Assembly (NCBI RefSeq): GCF_046614675.1
Contig: NZ_JBKKJT010000001.1
Coordinates: forward strand, 992,001-1,056,000
Direction of reading: 5' to 3'
DNA length: 64,000 nucleotides
Source of the DNA: Chryseobacterium cupriresistens
GTDB taxonomy: Bacteria; Bacteroidota; Bacteroidia; Flavobacteriales; Weeksellaceae
This document shows positions 1-9,059 of the stretch, piece after piece (positions within the stretch are counted from its first letter, which is position 1; every line of letters begins with the position of its first letter). The position numbers were made by a program, and so were the translations under genes. Below the pieces are notes generated by a model. That model made no database searches. It saw only the letters and a list, made by a program, of their open reading frames with translations, and had not been told where the DNA came from.

Positions 1-69
1 TAAATAAGATATATTATTTTATTTTCTTTCTATTTTAAGAAGAAATCAAGTCCTGTTTTTTCATCATTT

Positions 70-3033
70 CTAAACGATAATATATTTTTTGAGTACTTCA
101 AGAAGGTCCGCCTGCTTTACAGGTTTGGGAAGGAAATCATTCATTCCGGCTTCAAGGCACTTTTCTTTTTCACCCAGCACATTTCCAGCTGTAACACCTA
201 TGATAGGTATATGTTCATACCCCGGAAGCATTCTAATATTTCGTGTTGCCTCAATACCGCTCATTACCGGCATCTGTACATCCATCATAATAATGGAAAA
301 CTGTTTTTTCCTGCATTCTTCCAAAGCCTGCAGCCCATTAACGGCTTCCGTTAGATGTATACCAGGTGCAAGAGATCTCATTATTCTATTATTCAGGACC
401 ATATTCACTACGTTATCATCAACCAAAAGCACTTCTAATTCCGAATCAAATACATGCGAAGTTTTCTCAGGCTGATCCTTATTAATTTTCACTGTATAAC
501 TTTGGTCTACCTTTTTTAAGGTTTTGTATAGATCATGAGATTTGATGGGTTTCAATAATAAATGTGCATTTTCTATTTTTCTAACTGAGCTAAGTATGCC
601 CAGTTCTTCAGAAGAAGAAGAAAGTACTATAAATGGAGAAGTCTCATTTCGCTGATTGAACAGTCCTGTTATTTTATCTATTGTTTCCAATCCGGACATA
701 ACAGGCATATGATAATCCATCAGGATCACATCGAACCGCTCACCTTTCAACAGGATCTCTAAGGCTTCCATCCCATTAGAAGCCAAGGTAGACTTGATAT
801 TTTTATAGGTAAGCATATGCTCAAGAATGATCCTGTTGGTTTCATTATCATCAACCACTAAGGCTGTTTTAATAGTTATCTCCTCCTCGTCTCTCAATGG
901 AGGGATCTCGTAAGGAATCTCAATGTCAAAGAAAAATACAGACCCTTTTTCCTTTACGCTGCTCAGCGACAAATGGCTTCCCATATATCCCAGGATATTG
1001 TTTGAAATCGTAAGTCCCAGACCCGTGCCACCATATTGTTTACTAATGGAACTGTTTTCCTGTGTAAAGGCATTAAAAATGTATTTTTGTTTCTCAATAG
1101 GGATGCCAATCCCAGTATCTCTTACTGAGAAGCGCAAAGCAATAGTACGATCATCCATGCGCAATTTCTCAACTTTCAGCTCAATCTCTCCCTTTTCTGT
1201 GAACTTCACAGCATTCCCGAGAAGGTTGATCAGGATCTGTTTTAACCTTGCTTCATCCATAAAAAGTATTTTGGGAAGACCCGGCTCAATATTGAGCAGA
1301 AGTTCAATATCTTTTTTCTGGGATTGATAAATAATCACATTGATCACCTGGCTCAACATATCATAAACATCACATTTTTCAATCAAGAGCTCCATTTTTC
1401 CGGATTCTATTTTAGAAAAATCCAATATATCATTGATGATGCTAAGAAGATTTTCCCCAGACTCATTGATGTAATTCAGATATTGCATCTGGGTTTCATT
1501 CAGCGGTGTCGTGAGGAGAAGGTCTGAAAAACCTATAACTCCGTTTAAAGGAGTCCTGATCTCATGACTCATATTAGCAAGAAATTCGGATTTTGCTTGG
1601 CTGGCTGTATCTGCTGTTTCTTTGGCATTTTTCAGTTCTTCATTGATCTTAACAGCATTGGTAATATTCTGTATGGAAATAATGACACCGCCTACTTCAT
1701 TTTTTGTAAGATACCAAGGTCCCACTTTAAGGTCGTAATGCTGAATTTCTTCTTTTCCTTCCACCTTTAACGTAAAATCACCGTTGATGTACGTTTTTCC
1801 CAACAGCGCATTCTTATAGATCTCTTTTCCTTCTTCGGGAATATTAGGTGATATTGTGAAAAGATTATTACCGATAAGATCTATATCATTCATATTAAAT
1901 TCCTCTCTCCATCTGCTGCTTACAGCAATATAGTTAAGGTCTTTATCAAACATAGCCAAAGGAACAGGAACATCAGTGGCAAAAGACTGCATTATAGCCT
2001 CCTTTCGGGTAACTTCAAGAAACATTTTTTTGAAGGCATCAATGTCCTGAATGATTCCGAAAACTCTTTTACAACTATCACCTTCAAATTCGGGAATGCC
2101 TTTTACTCTTACCCAGATCGTAGCGCCATCATTACGCAATAGCTGAAGCTCCTCATCAAAAGGAATTCCTTGTTGTATTGCCCTGTTAAAAAGATATTTT
2201 ATTCTATCCCCGCTTTTTCCTTTGTAAAATCCAAGGGCATTTTCAAAAGTAGGCTGGAAATTATTTTCTATTTTGTGAATTTCTCTTGTACTTTGAGACC
2301 AGAAAAGCTTTCCCGTCTTCATATTAGCTTCCCAGCCTCCCACCTGGGCTACTGAACCTGTTTCCTCAAGCATTTCTTTAGTATAAGACAGGTCGTTTTC
2401 TAACTTACTACGACGAATAAGGTCAGATTTTAGTTGTATATAAACAAAAAGGGTTACACCGATAGCTGCAACAGCAGAAAAGATGATGAATAAAACAGTC
2501 CGATTGGAAGATTTGTTCAGATCTTCATTTTTTATGGCAAGTTGAACTTCCTCAAGTTTTACAAATTTCTGAACGAGCATGCGGCATCTATCCATAGCCT
2601 CCTTGTTTTGTACAAGTTCTGCCGGACTCATTACAATTCCTTTTTTACGATTCTCAATAAGCAAGGCATATTCTTTCATCAACACCTCTGAAGTATACAG
2701 CAGTTCATTTAGGATATTAATCTGATCTTTATCTCTAAGATTAAGCCTATCTTTGTGAGAGACAAACTGCGGATATTCATTCTTGCTTTTATTGAAAGGT
2801 TCAAGAAAATTCTCCTTCCCGGTAAGCTGATATCCCCGATTTCCAGTTTCAGCATTTAAAAGAGTACTTAAGATATCTTTTGCTAAGCTTATAGATTCCT
2901 TATTTTTTAATAACTCTTTCCTATTCTCCATCTGCTTATGTATGCTGATATAAGATGCTATGGAACTAGCAATCAGAAGCATCAAAGAAATTACTACTCC
3001 AATTTGAAGATTTCTAATAATTTTTTTTGGCAT
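70..3033 (-). CDS. CHASE3/PAS hybrid sensor histidine kinase with two receiver domains
   Basis: A 987-residue inner-membrane hybrid kinase. A first membrane helix (about 10-30) is followed by an extracytoplasmic region like CHASE3 (about 32-175) and a second helix (about 178-199). Two PAS-like domains follow (about 225-335 and 345-465), the first with a GGWE...W opening. The dimerisation box holds the phospho-acceptor His490 (SHEIRTPLNG), and the ATPase domain has N, DTGIGIP and GGTGLGL boxes. Two receivers close the protein, with phospho-Asp at 773 and 918. There is no HPt or DNA-binding output, so a separate partner must relay the phosphate. The ligand is unknown. It is separated by about 550 bases from the upstream efflux operon, so it probably has its own promoter. 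Architecture is clear; the process controlled is not. Confidence 0.93.
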   Translation of the reverse strand: MPKKIIRNLQIGVVISLMLLIASSIASYISIHKQMENRKELLKNKESISLAKDILSTLLNAETGNRGYQLTGKENFLEPFNKSKNEYPQFVSHKDRLNLRDKDQINILNELLYTSEVLMKEYALLIENRKKGIVMSPAELVQNKEAMDRCRMLVQKFVKLEEVQLAIKNEDLNKSSNRTVLFIIFSAVAAIGVTLFVYIQLKSDLIRRSKLENDLSYTKEMLEETGSVAQVGGWEANMKTGKLFWSQSTREIHKIENNFQPTFENALGFYKGKSGDRIKYLFNRAIQQGIPFDEELQLLRNDGATIWVRVKGIPEFEGDSCKRVFGIIQDIDAFKKMFLEVTRKEAIMQSFATDVPVPLAMFDKDLNYIAVSSRWREEFNMNDIDLIGNNLFTISPNIPEEGKEIYKNALLGKTYINGDFTLKVEGKEEIQHYDLKVGPWYLTKNEVGGVIISIQNITNAVKINEELKNAKETADTASQAKSEFLANMSHEIRTPLNGVIGFSDLLLTTPLNETQMQYLNYINESGENLLSIINDILDFSKIESGKMELLIEKCDVYDMLSQVINVIIYQSQKKDIELLLNIEPGLPKILFMDEARLKQILINLLGNAVKFTEKGEIELKVEKLRMDDRTIALRFSVRDTGIGIPIEKQKYIFNAFTQENSSISKQYGGTGLGLTISNNILGYMGSHLSLSSVKEKGSVFFFDIEIPYEIPPLRDEEEITIKTALVVDDNETNRIILEHMLTYKNIKSTLASNGMEALEILLKGERFDVILMDYHMPVMSGLETIDKITGLFNQRNETSPFIVLSSSSEELGILSSVRKIENAHLLLKPIKSHDLYKTLKKVDQSYTVKINKDQPEKTSHVFDSELEVLLVDDNVVNMVLNNRIMRSLAPGIHLTEAVNGLQALEECRKKQFSIIMMDVQMPVMSGIEATRNIRMLPGYEHIPIIGVTAGNVLGEKEKCLEAGMNDFLPKPVKQADLLEVLKKYIIV

Positions 3034-3579
3034 TTAATCGTATTTTGGCAATAAAATACTAAAAATAGGTCATTTTGTAATATTAACAAATTAATTTAAA
3101 AATTTGTCAGCAGATATTGGAAAATGAGTACAATTAAAGTGTTAAAGATGGGTTTATCAATTTTATAAAAGTTTACTTTGTATATCATCTTTCTCCATTG
3201 GTGTTTATTTTAAAAAACATGATTACAAGAGATATTCGATTAAAAAATAAAATTTTTATACTTGTAAAGCTTTTGCGACCAGCTCAAAAGTTTAACGTAA
3301 ATTTTGGAGAGTAAGTGAAAATGATTTCCCGGGCATCGTAGTTTTATTAAAAATCAATTCCTAACATCTTACCATTTCCGGTCATTAATTTGCTAAAAAG
3401 CAATTTCTTTACTTCTATAGTTGATTTTTACCCTAAATTATGAAAAGAAAAATCCCCGGATCTCGCCGGGGAAAAAATCAAGTCAATATAACAAAAATAT
3501 GTTATTTTTTTATTAATATATGGACGTTTATTAATGTATATTCCTGCATACGATCTAAATTCTATTTTCTTATTATAGA
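3034..3579. other. Gene-poor intergenic region of about 550 bases
   Basis: This very AT-rich stretch separates the end of the efflux operon from the start of the hybrid kinase. The only clear structure is the GC-rich hairpin at 3454-3471. A 31-codon plus-strand open frame at 3219-3314 has no ribosome-binding site and no recognisable content, so I do not call it. The kinase promoter should lie near the left side, but I cannot point to a convincing -33/-7 pair. Confidence 0.6.
3454..3471 (-). terminator. Rho-independent terminator of the efflux operon
   Basis: Stem CCCCGG / CCGGGG with a six-base loop. On the minus strand it is followed by ATTTTTCTTTT. It lies about 110 bases past the P-type ATPase stop codon. 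An almost identical hairpin, differing by one loop base, occurs at 30950-30967. Confidence 0.7.
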
Positions 3580-6087
3580 TTATTTCCTAAAATAAAGTCT
3601 TTTTATGAATTTATAAACCTCAAACCACAGTACGGAAACTGAAGCAGTGAGCAGTGCCAGTCCAAGTTCTTCTATGCTGAGAGCGGTTACGCTGAAAAAC
3701 CCGGAAACAGGAGCTGCATAGAGAATAATCAGAAGGAAAATTACAACCAATACTGAAATCCCGGCAAGCAGGACGTTTCGGTTCTTAAAACACTCCAACA
3801 TGCTGTAATAGAAAGAACGGTTCACCAGACTTAGCAGTATATTGGAAAATATAAGCGTAGTGAAAACCAATGCTCTGGTTTTAGCTTCACCATTTCCATG
3901 ACTGACAGAGTACTGATACAGCCATAATATCCCTGCGGTAATGATGATCCCCTGAATAATGCTTATTGTGAGTTCTCTCCAGTTCAGAAAAGTATCTGTC
4001 AGTGCTCTTGGAGGTCTTTTCATTGCATTTTTTTCCATTGGCTCATTTTCATAAACAATGGAACATGTTGGCCCCATAACCAATTCCAGAAAAATAACAT
4101 GTACCGGAGTGAATATATGTGGAAATACCCAACCCAAAAACAAAGGTAAAGAAACAGTGAGTATAATAGGAATATGAATAGAAATAATATACTGGACCGC
4201 TTTTTTTATATTGGCATAAATTCTTCTTCCTGCAGCAACCCCAATTACGAGTTTATCCAGATCATCATTGGTGATGACCAGTGCTGCGGCTGATTTGGCA
4301 ATTTCAGTCCCTTTATTTCCCATGGCCACTCCAATATGAGCCGCTTTTAAAGCCGGGCCGTCATTCACTCCGTCACCCAGCATGGCAACTACATGGCCCT
4401 GCGCTTTCAAGGCAGAAACCACTTCCAGCTTTGCTTCGGGAAACATTCTTGTAAACAAAGTGGTATCTTCTGAAACTTTTATAAGCTCTGTTTGTGAATA
4501 CCCTGCTATTTCACTTCCATTAACGGGCAGAGTCTTGTTTTCTATTCCTGCCTGCAATGCAATAGCTCTTGTAGTATCTGCATTATCTCCTGTAATGACT
4601 TTTACTTTAATACCAGCATCATAGATATGTTTAAAAACTTCTTTTATTCCTTTTTTAGGAGGGTCATAAAATACAGTCAGACCTAAAAAGTCAAATTTAA
4701 AATCCTGCTGCTTGTCAGGGAAATCATTTCCTTCAAAATGAGATCTGGCAACACCGAGAACTCTGTATCCCTGTTCTCCGAAATTCTTTATTAACGTTCT
4801 TATTTTATTTTTTTCTTCTTCTGAAAGACTGGAAACACTTATAATGGCTTCCGGAGCTCCTTTAGCTGCTATAATTCTGTCTTTTTGCTCATTTTCAAAA
4901 AGATGGGTCATCATCGGCGGTTTACCTTCCAACGGGTACTCATGAAACAGCTGATAGTCTTTTCTTTGATCAGGCTTACGATTCTGTTCATAGACCTTAT
5001 GTAGTGTTATTTCCATGGGGTCAAAAGGTACAGGTTCACTACTCCACATCGCATAATCAATGAGTTCATGCAGCACTGTTGTCTCAAACTCTGTTTCTTC
5101 ATAAGTTCTGTCAGAACGGTAATCATATAGATGTTTCAATTGCATGGAGTTTTCCGTAATCGTTCCTGTCTTATCAGTACAGATTACAGAAACGCTTCCC
5201 AGCGTTTCTACAATACTGCTTCGTTTAATAATAATTCCTTCCCGCATCAGTTTCCATGCGCCCAAGGCCATAAAGGTCGTAAAGGCTACAGGAATTTCTT
5301 CAGGAAGAACAGACATTGCTAATGTAAGCCCACTCAATAAACTGGTCACAAAATCTCCTGTTTTGACAAAGCTGAAGATGCATACTGCCAGGAAGATGAT
5401 GAGCCCGATAACAGCCATCCCCTTTACAAAGTTCCTGATCTGAAGCTGTAAAGGAGATATTTCTGTTTTTATATTGAGTATGGACTGTCCTATTTTTCCT
5501 ACTCTTGTTTCCTTTCCAATATTTTCAACCTCAAAAACCGCAAGTCCTGAAACTGTAATTGTTCCGCTATAGACTTTATTATCTTCAGATTTGCTGTCCT
5601 TGAAAACAGAAAAGCTCTCTCCGGTAAGGGAAGATTCATTGACAGAAAAATCGTTGCTATGAACAATTCTTCCGTCCGCATTGATGAGGTTTCCTTCTTC
5701 GGTAATACACAGATCACCAACTGCTATTTCAAAAGTGGGAATATCTATAATCTTTGAATTCCTGATTACTTTACTTAAAGGTTCATTCAATTTTTCAAGT
5801 TCTTCCAGTGCCTTTTTGCTCCGGTTATCCTGATAAAAAGAAATTGCAGTAACTCCAACAATAGCAGCAAACATAAATAAAGCCTCGCCATAATCTCCTG
5901 TAAGCACATAAATGAAGGAAACACATATAAGAAGAATCAGCATCGGTTCTTTAAGGATGTTGAGAAGAAGATCTGCCCATGATTCTTTCTTAACCGCTTC
6001 GAGACGGTTATATCCGTATTTTTTTCTGGAAGCGGCTACTTCAGATTCTGTAAGCCCTTTCAAATTTTCCGGTATATTGTAATTCAT
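3580..6087 (-). CDS. Cation-translocating P-type ATPase (P2-like, calcium-type)
   Basis: An 835-residue P-type ATPase. Visible signatures are the actuator TGES (155-158), the membrane motif PEEIP (262-266; many relatives have PEGLP), the phosphorylation motif DKTGT with Asp305, and the hinge GDGVNDGPALK. There is no N-terminal heavy-metal-associated domain and no CPC motif, which argues against a P1B copper or zinc pump and for the P2-like calcium or cation group. About ten membrane helices are expected, with the last set after residue 630. It is the last gene of the minus-strand efflux operon, 75 bases after the haem protein, so metal or cation homeostasis is likely. The ion cannot be read from the sequence. 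Confidence 0.9.
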   Translation of the reverse strand: MNYNIPENLKGLTESEVAASRKKYGYNRLEAVKKESWADLLLNILKEPMLILLICVSFIYVLTGDYGEALFMFAAIVGVTAISFYQDNRSKKALEELEKLNEPLSKVIRNSKIIDIPTFEIAVGDLCITEEGNLINADGRIVHSNDFSVNESSLTGESFSVFKDSKSEDNKVYSGTITVSGLAVFEVENIGKETRVGKIGQSILNIKTEISPLQLQIRNFVKGMAVIGLIIFLAVCIFSFVKTGDFVTSLLSGLTLAMSVLPEEIPVAFTTFMALGAWKLMREGIIIKRSSIVETLGSVSVICTDKTGTITENSMQLKHLYDYRSDRTYEETEFETTVLHELIDYAMWSSEPVPFDPMEITLHKVYEQNRKPDQRKDYQLFHEYPLEGKPPMMTHLFENEQKDRIIAAKGAPEAIISVSSLSEEEKNKIRTLIKNFGEQGYRVLGVARSHFEGNDFPDKQQDFKFDFLGLTVFYDPPKKGIKEVFKHIYDAGIKVKVITGDNADTTRAIALQAGIENKTLPVNGSEIAGYSQTELIKVSEDTTLFTRMFPEAKLEVVSALKAQGHVVAMLGDGVNDGPALKAAHIGVAMGNKGTEIAKSAAALVITNDDLDKLVIGVAAGRRIYANIKKAVQYIISIHIPIILTVSLPLFLGWVFPHIFTPVHVIFLELVMGPTCSIVYENEPMEKNAMKRPPRALTDTFLNWRELTISIIQGIIITAGILWLYQYSVSHGNGEAKTRALVFTTLIFSNILLSLVNRSFYYSMLECFKNRNVLLAGISVLVVIFLLIILYAAPVSGFFSVTALSIEELGLALLTASVSVLWFEVYKFIKRLYFRK

Positions 6088-6162
6088 ACGAAATGGATAT
6101 GATATTAAATTTACTGATTGTTTTGTTATATCAGGGTACTATTTCTGTTTTTTTACAGCCTC

Positions 6163-6627
6163 CTATTCAATCTGCTTTTTCACCTCATTTACCCATTGTT
6201 CAATTTCTGACTTTTGGGTATCAGTCAGCTTTGCATTCTGATGAACAACGGTATAGGATGTAAGGGGCATTTCGCCCTCTCTGATGGTTTCTGCAACCTC
6301 GTCAAGTTTCTTTATTTTTTTCTCTTTTGAATAACTGTTAAATTCATCAAAATTGAGATGCCGTTTTCCTGAGTTCACATGATCTGCCAGCCACCATTTT
6401 ACAGGCTGTATGTTATTGTACCATGGATAAGCCGTGGTGTTGGAATGGCAGTCATAACAGCTTGTTTTTAATAATCCCAGTACATGAACCGGAACCTGAT
6501 AATGTTTTTCAATGGCATTATCCGAAGGAACTGTTGCAATATTTTTATCAGTATCAAAAAACTGAATCACAATCAGAAACAAGGCTATAAAACCTGCTCC
6601 TGTTTTTATTAAAGATGATGTTTTCAT
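6163..6627 (-). CDS. Membrane-anchored haem-binding protein with one CxxCH motif
   Basis: A 154-residue protein with an N-terminal membrane or signal segment (about 8-24) and one c-type haem motif, Cys57-x-x-Cys60-His61, followed by an aromatic stretch including YPWY and a lysine-rich tail. This matches the small haem-binding domain proteins common in Bacteroidota. The haem should face the periplasm, attached by the cytochrome c maturation system. It sits between the RND adaptor gene (gap 42) and the P-type ATPase gene (gap 75), so it is probably co-transcribed with metal efflux. A redox role, for instance acting on the metal before export, is only inference. Confidence 0.85.
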   Translation of the reverse strand: MKTSSLIKTGAGFIALFLIVIQFFDTDKNIATVPSDNAIEKHYQVPVHVLGLLKTSCYDCHSNTTAYPWYNNIQPVKWWLADHVNSGKRHLNFDEFNSYSKEKKIKKLDEVAETIREGEMPLTSYTVVHQNAKLTDTQKSEIEQWVNEVKKQIE

Positions 6628-6669
6628 AATTTGTATTTATTGATAAGTTCTTTTATTTTACTATAATTT

Positions 6670-7824
6670 TTATTCATCTGCAGTGTTCTTAAGTTTCATA
6701 AGAAGTGTATATGCATTTTTGATGACTATTTTTTTATTCTTAAAATCGTCAGTATTCATAATCTGTACGAATCCGTTTTCTGTTTCACCTAATGTTACAG
6801 GAGTCAATCGGTAGGTCTGTTTTTTTTCTTCAACGAAGACAAAGTCTTTTCCTTCAAAATTGACAATACTCTGCTCAGGAACAGCATTGGAAAAAGAAGT
6901 ACTGGTCTCGATCTCGGCATTCATATACATTCCCGGTACAAGACTCTGGTCATATTTTTCAAAATGACAGTGTACTTCAGCCCATCCGCCCGGGTTTATA
7001 TCTTTGCTGATCAGCAGAATTTCACCATAGTATTTTTTGTCAGGTTCGGCATTGGTATAGGCAGCAAACCTCTGCCCTTTCTTCAGATTTACCAGATCTT
7101 TTTCATATACTTTGAGATTTAGATGAATATCATCCGGATTAATAAGTTCAAAAAGGACATCGGAGGGATTCACATATTTACCAATATTCACGTTGACCTT
7201 GCTTACAAAGCCATTGATACTGCTGTAAACCGGTACACTTTTTTGAATACTTCCCGAATTGAGAGATTCAGGATTGATATTGATAAGGCGGAGCTGCTGA
7301 GCCAGGGAGTTCATCAGGATTTTCTGACTGTTCATTTCAGACTGAGCCTGCTGCATTACCTTATCGCTGGTGGCCTGACTTTGGTTAAGGGTTTTCTGGC
7401 GGTTATAATCCAATTGGGCAAAATGATTTTTAGATTTTGCCATTAAATAATCCTGCTGAAGCTGAATAAACTGTGGATTTTCTATCACTGCAATCACCTG
7501 CCCTTTTGATACCGGCTTTCCCGGAAGCAGGCTGCTCGATTTCAGGTATCCGCCTAAAGGAATACTGACAGAAACCAGATTTTGCGGTGGTACATCTATC
7601 ATTCCGTTAAGTTTTAAAACAGAGGAAATCTTCTGTAAAGAAAGTACCGTTGTTACGACAGGTGCATTTTTCAGTTGAGCATCCGTAAGCGTTACAACAT
7701 TTTCATCTTTAGAAGATACTGCGGCTGGTGCCGGCTTGGCTTTTCCATGGTCTCGACACTCATAAAACATGAGCAATCCTATTATTGACAGGGAATATGA
7801 TATAATTTTAAATGTACGTTTCAT
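6670..7824 (-). CDS. RND efflux periplasmic adaptor subunit (CusB/HlyD type)
   Basis: A 384-residue membrane-fusion protein linking the inner-membrane pump to the outer-membrane channel. The N-terminus is a hydrophobic export signal ending near a cysteine at about 23, so a lipid anchor is possible, although the lipobox is not canonical. A lipoyl/barrel-sandwich region (about 75-115 and 195-225) brackets a helical hairpin (about 115-185), and beta-barrel strands follow. It starts two bases after the channel gene stop, which indicates translational coupling. Missing are the Met-rich N-terminal metal site of enteric CusB and a C-terminal metal domain, so substrate is undefined among Cu/Ag and Zn/Co/Cd. 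Confidence 0.9.
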   Translation of the reverse strand: MKRTFKIISYSLSIIGLLMFYECRDHGKAKPAPAAVSSKDENVVTLTDAQLKNAPVVTTVLSLQKISSVLKLNGMIDVPPQNLVSVSIPLGGYLKSSSLLPGKPVSKGQVIAVIENPQFIQLQQDYLMAKSKNHFAQLDYNRQKTLNQSQATSDKVMQQAQSEMNSQKILMNSLAQQLRLININPESLNSGSIQKSVPVYSSINGFVSKVNVNIGKYVNPSDVLFELINPDDIHLNLKVYEKDLVNLKKGQRFAAYTNAEPDKKYYGEILLISKDINPGGWAEVHCHFEKYDQSLVPGMYMNAEIETSTSFSNAVPEQSIVNFEGKDFVFVEEKKQTYRLTPVTLGETENGFVQIMNTDDFKNKKIVIKNAYTLLMKLKNTADE

Positions 7825-7826
7825 TG

Positions 7827-9059
7827 TTATGGATTTAAAGTGAGATATTCCAGCTCTATAGCACTCTGATTCAGTTTCCAGACTGCATCGGTATAGCTGT
7901 TTTTTAAAGTAACCGCCTGATTGATCAGGATGACAAATTCCAGATAATTGATTTCGCCGGCAAGAAACTGTTTTTTAGCTGTTTCAGTGATGATATCGGC
8001 ATTTTTCAGTTCCGAGTTTTCGTATTGCAAAACAATATCAAGGTTAGCCTGATAAATTCCGGATGCCTTTCTGTATTGATTCTGCAGGTTGAATTCCATG
8101 TTGGCAATATCACTGTCCACAACAGATTCAGCAATTTTTGCGGCCTGAATTCTGGCTTTCTGTCCGCCTGAAAAAACAGGAACCGAAACCCCAAGCTGTA
8201 CAGAATGAAACTGTGGTGCACCGTTGTAGACTTTTTCATCAGCACCCGTCCCTCTAAAGCTGTTGAGGTTGTAGGCCAGCTGAAGTCCGGGAAGCATTTT
8301 TGCTTTTTCAAGGGCAATCTGCTGTTCAGAAATATTTTTCTGTTGCTGTAATACTTTAATAGCCGGATGCAAGCTAAGCTCCTCTTTAAGACCTCCATGG
8401 TAAATTTTCTGATCTTCAGGAAGGAAATCTGTTTCTGTATTTAAAAGCCACTGAAGCTGATATCCCAACACAGTAAGCTCCTGTCGCAATTGCTTCAGCT
8501 GAATTTCAATAGAAGATTTCTGATTGGAAGCCGTAGTTTTTTCCAGAATATTGCTTTCTCCTGCTTTCAGACGGATATTTGCCTTATCGAGAAAATCAGT
8601 GTACAGCTTTAATGTTTCCTGAAGCAGCTTTTCTTTTTGTTTCGCATACAGGATATTATAAAAAGTAAGACTCACCGCTTTCTTCAGTTCATATTCCTTA
8701 AGAGAAACATTCAGCAGAGACTTTTTCCATTCTTCCGTGTATACATTCTTCTGCTTTTTATACACAGTCGGAAATGCGATATTCTGTGAAATTCCGAATT
8801 TCATATCCGTCAGTGCACTGTTGATCTGACCATAATCTACTGTTACTCCCGTTTGAGGAATATCAGATGATGACCTGATAAGGGCTTTTGTATATTCTGA
8901 TTTTAATTTTTCATTTTTAAGATTTCTGTTATTTTTCAAAGCAATATCAACAGCATCCTGCAATGTAACAGAAGTCTGGGAGTTTACCTGCCCCGCAAAA
9001 CCGAAACATATAAAACAGACCAGAACGGAAATCTGTTTTTTATTTTTTATTTTTTTCAT
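7827..9059 (-). CDS. TolC-family outer membrane efflux channel
   Basis: A 410-residue outer-membrane factor with a signal peptide ending in a NSQ-type cleavage region, and two helical coiled-coil repeats typical of the TolC/CusC fold. I chose the ATG at 9059, preceded by an AAGGAT sequence. A TTG 18 bases upstream is also in frame but less likely. The gene overlaps the 3' end of the RND pump gene by 20 bases, and the adaptor follows 2 bases after it. The three therefore form one translationally coupled tripartite exporter spanning both membranes. Confidence 0.9.
   Translation of the reverse strand: MKKIKNKKQISVLVCFICFGFAGQVNSQTSVTLQDAVDIALKNNRNLKNEKLKSEYTKALIRSSSDIPQTGVTVDYGQINSALTDMKFGISQNIAFPTVYKKQKNVYTEEWKKSLLNVSLKEYELKKAVSLTFYNILYAKQKEKLLQETLKLYTDFLDKANIRLKAGESNILEKTTASNQKSSIEIQLKQLRQELTVLGYQLQWLLNTETDFLPEDQKIYHGGLKEELSLHPAIKVLQQQKNISEQQIALEKAKMLPGLQLAYNLNSFRGTGADEKVYNGAPQFHSVQLGVSVPVFSGGQKARIQAAKIAESVVDSDIANMEFNLQNQYRKASGIYQANLDIVLQYENSELKNADIITETAKKQFLAGEINYLEFVILINQAVTLKNSYTDAVWKLNQSAIELEYLTLNP

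Noticed and set aside
89..475. Plus-strand open frame of 128 codons over the 3' end of the hybrid kinase gene
   Set aside because: It runs antisense to the receiver domain, whose residues are conserved; no ribosome-binding site and no protein family.
3219..3314. A 31-codon plus-strand frame in the first intergenic region
   Set aside because: No ribosome-binding site, no domain, and of a length expected by chance.
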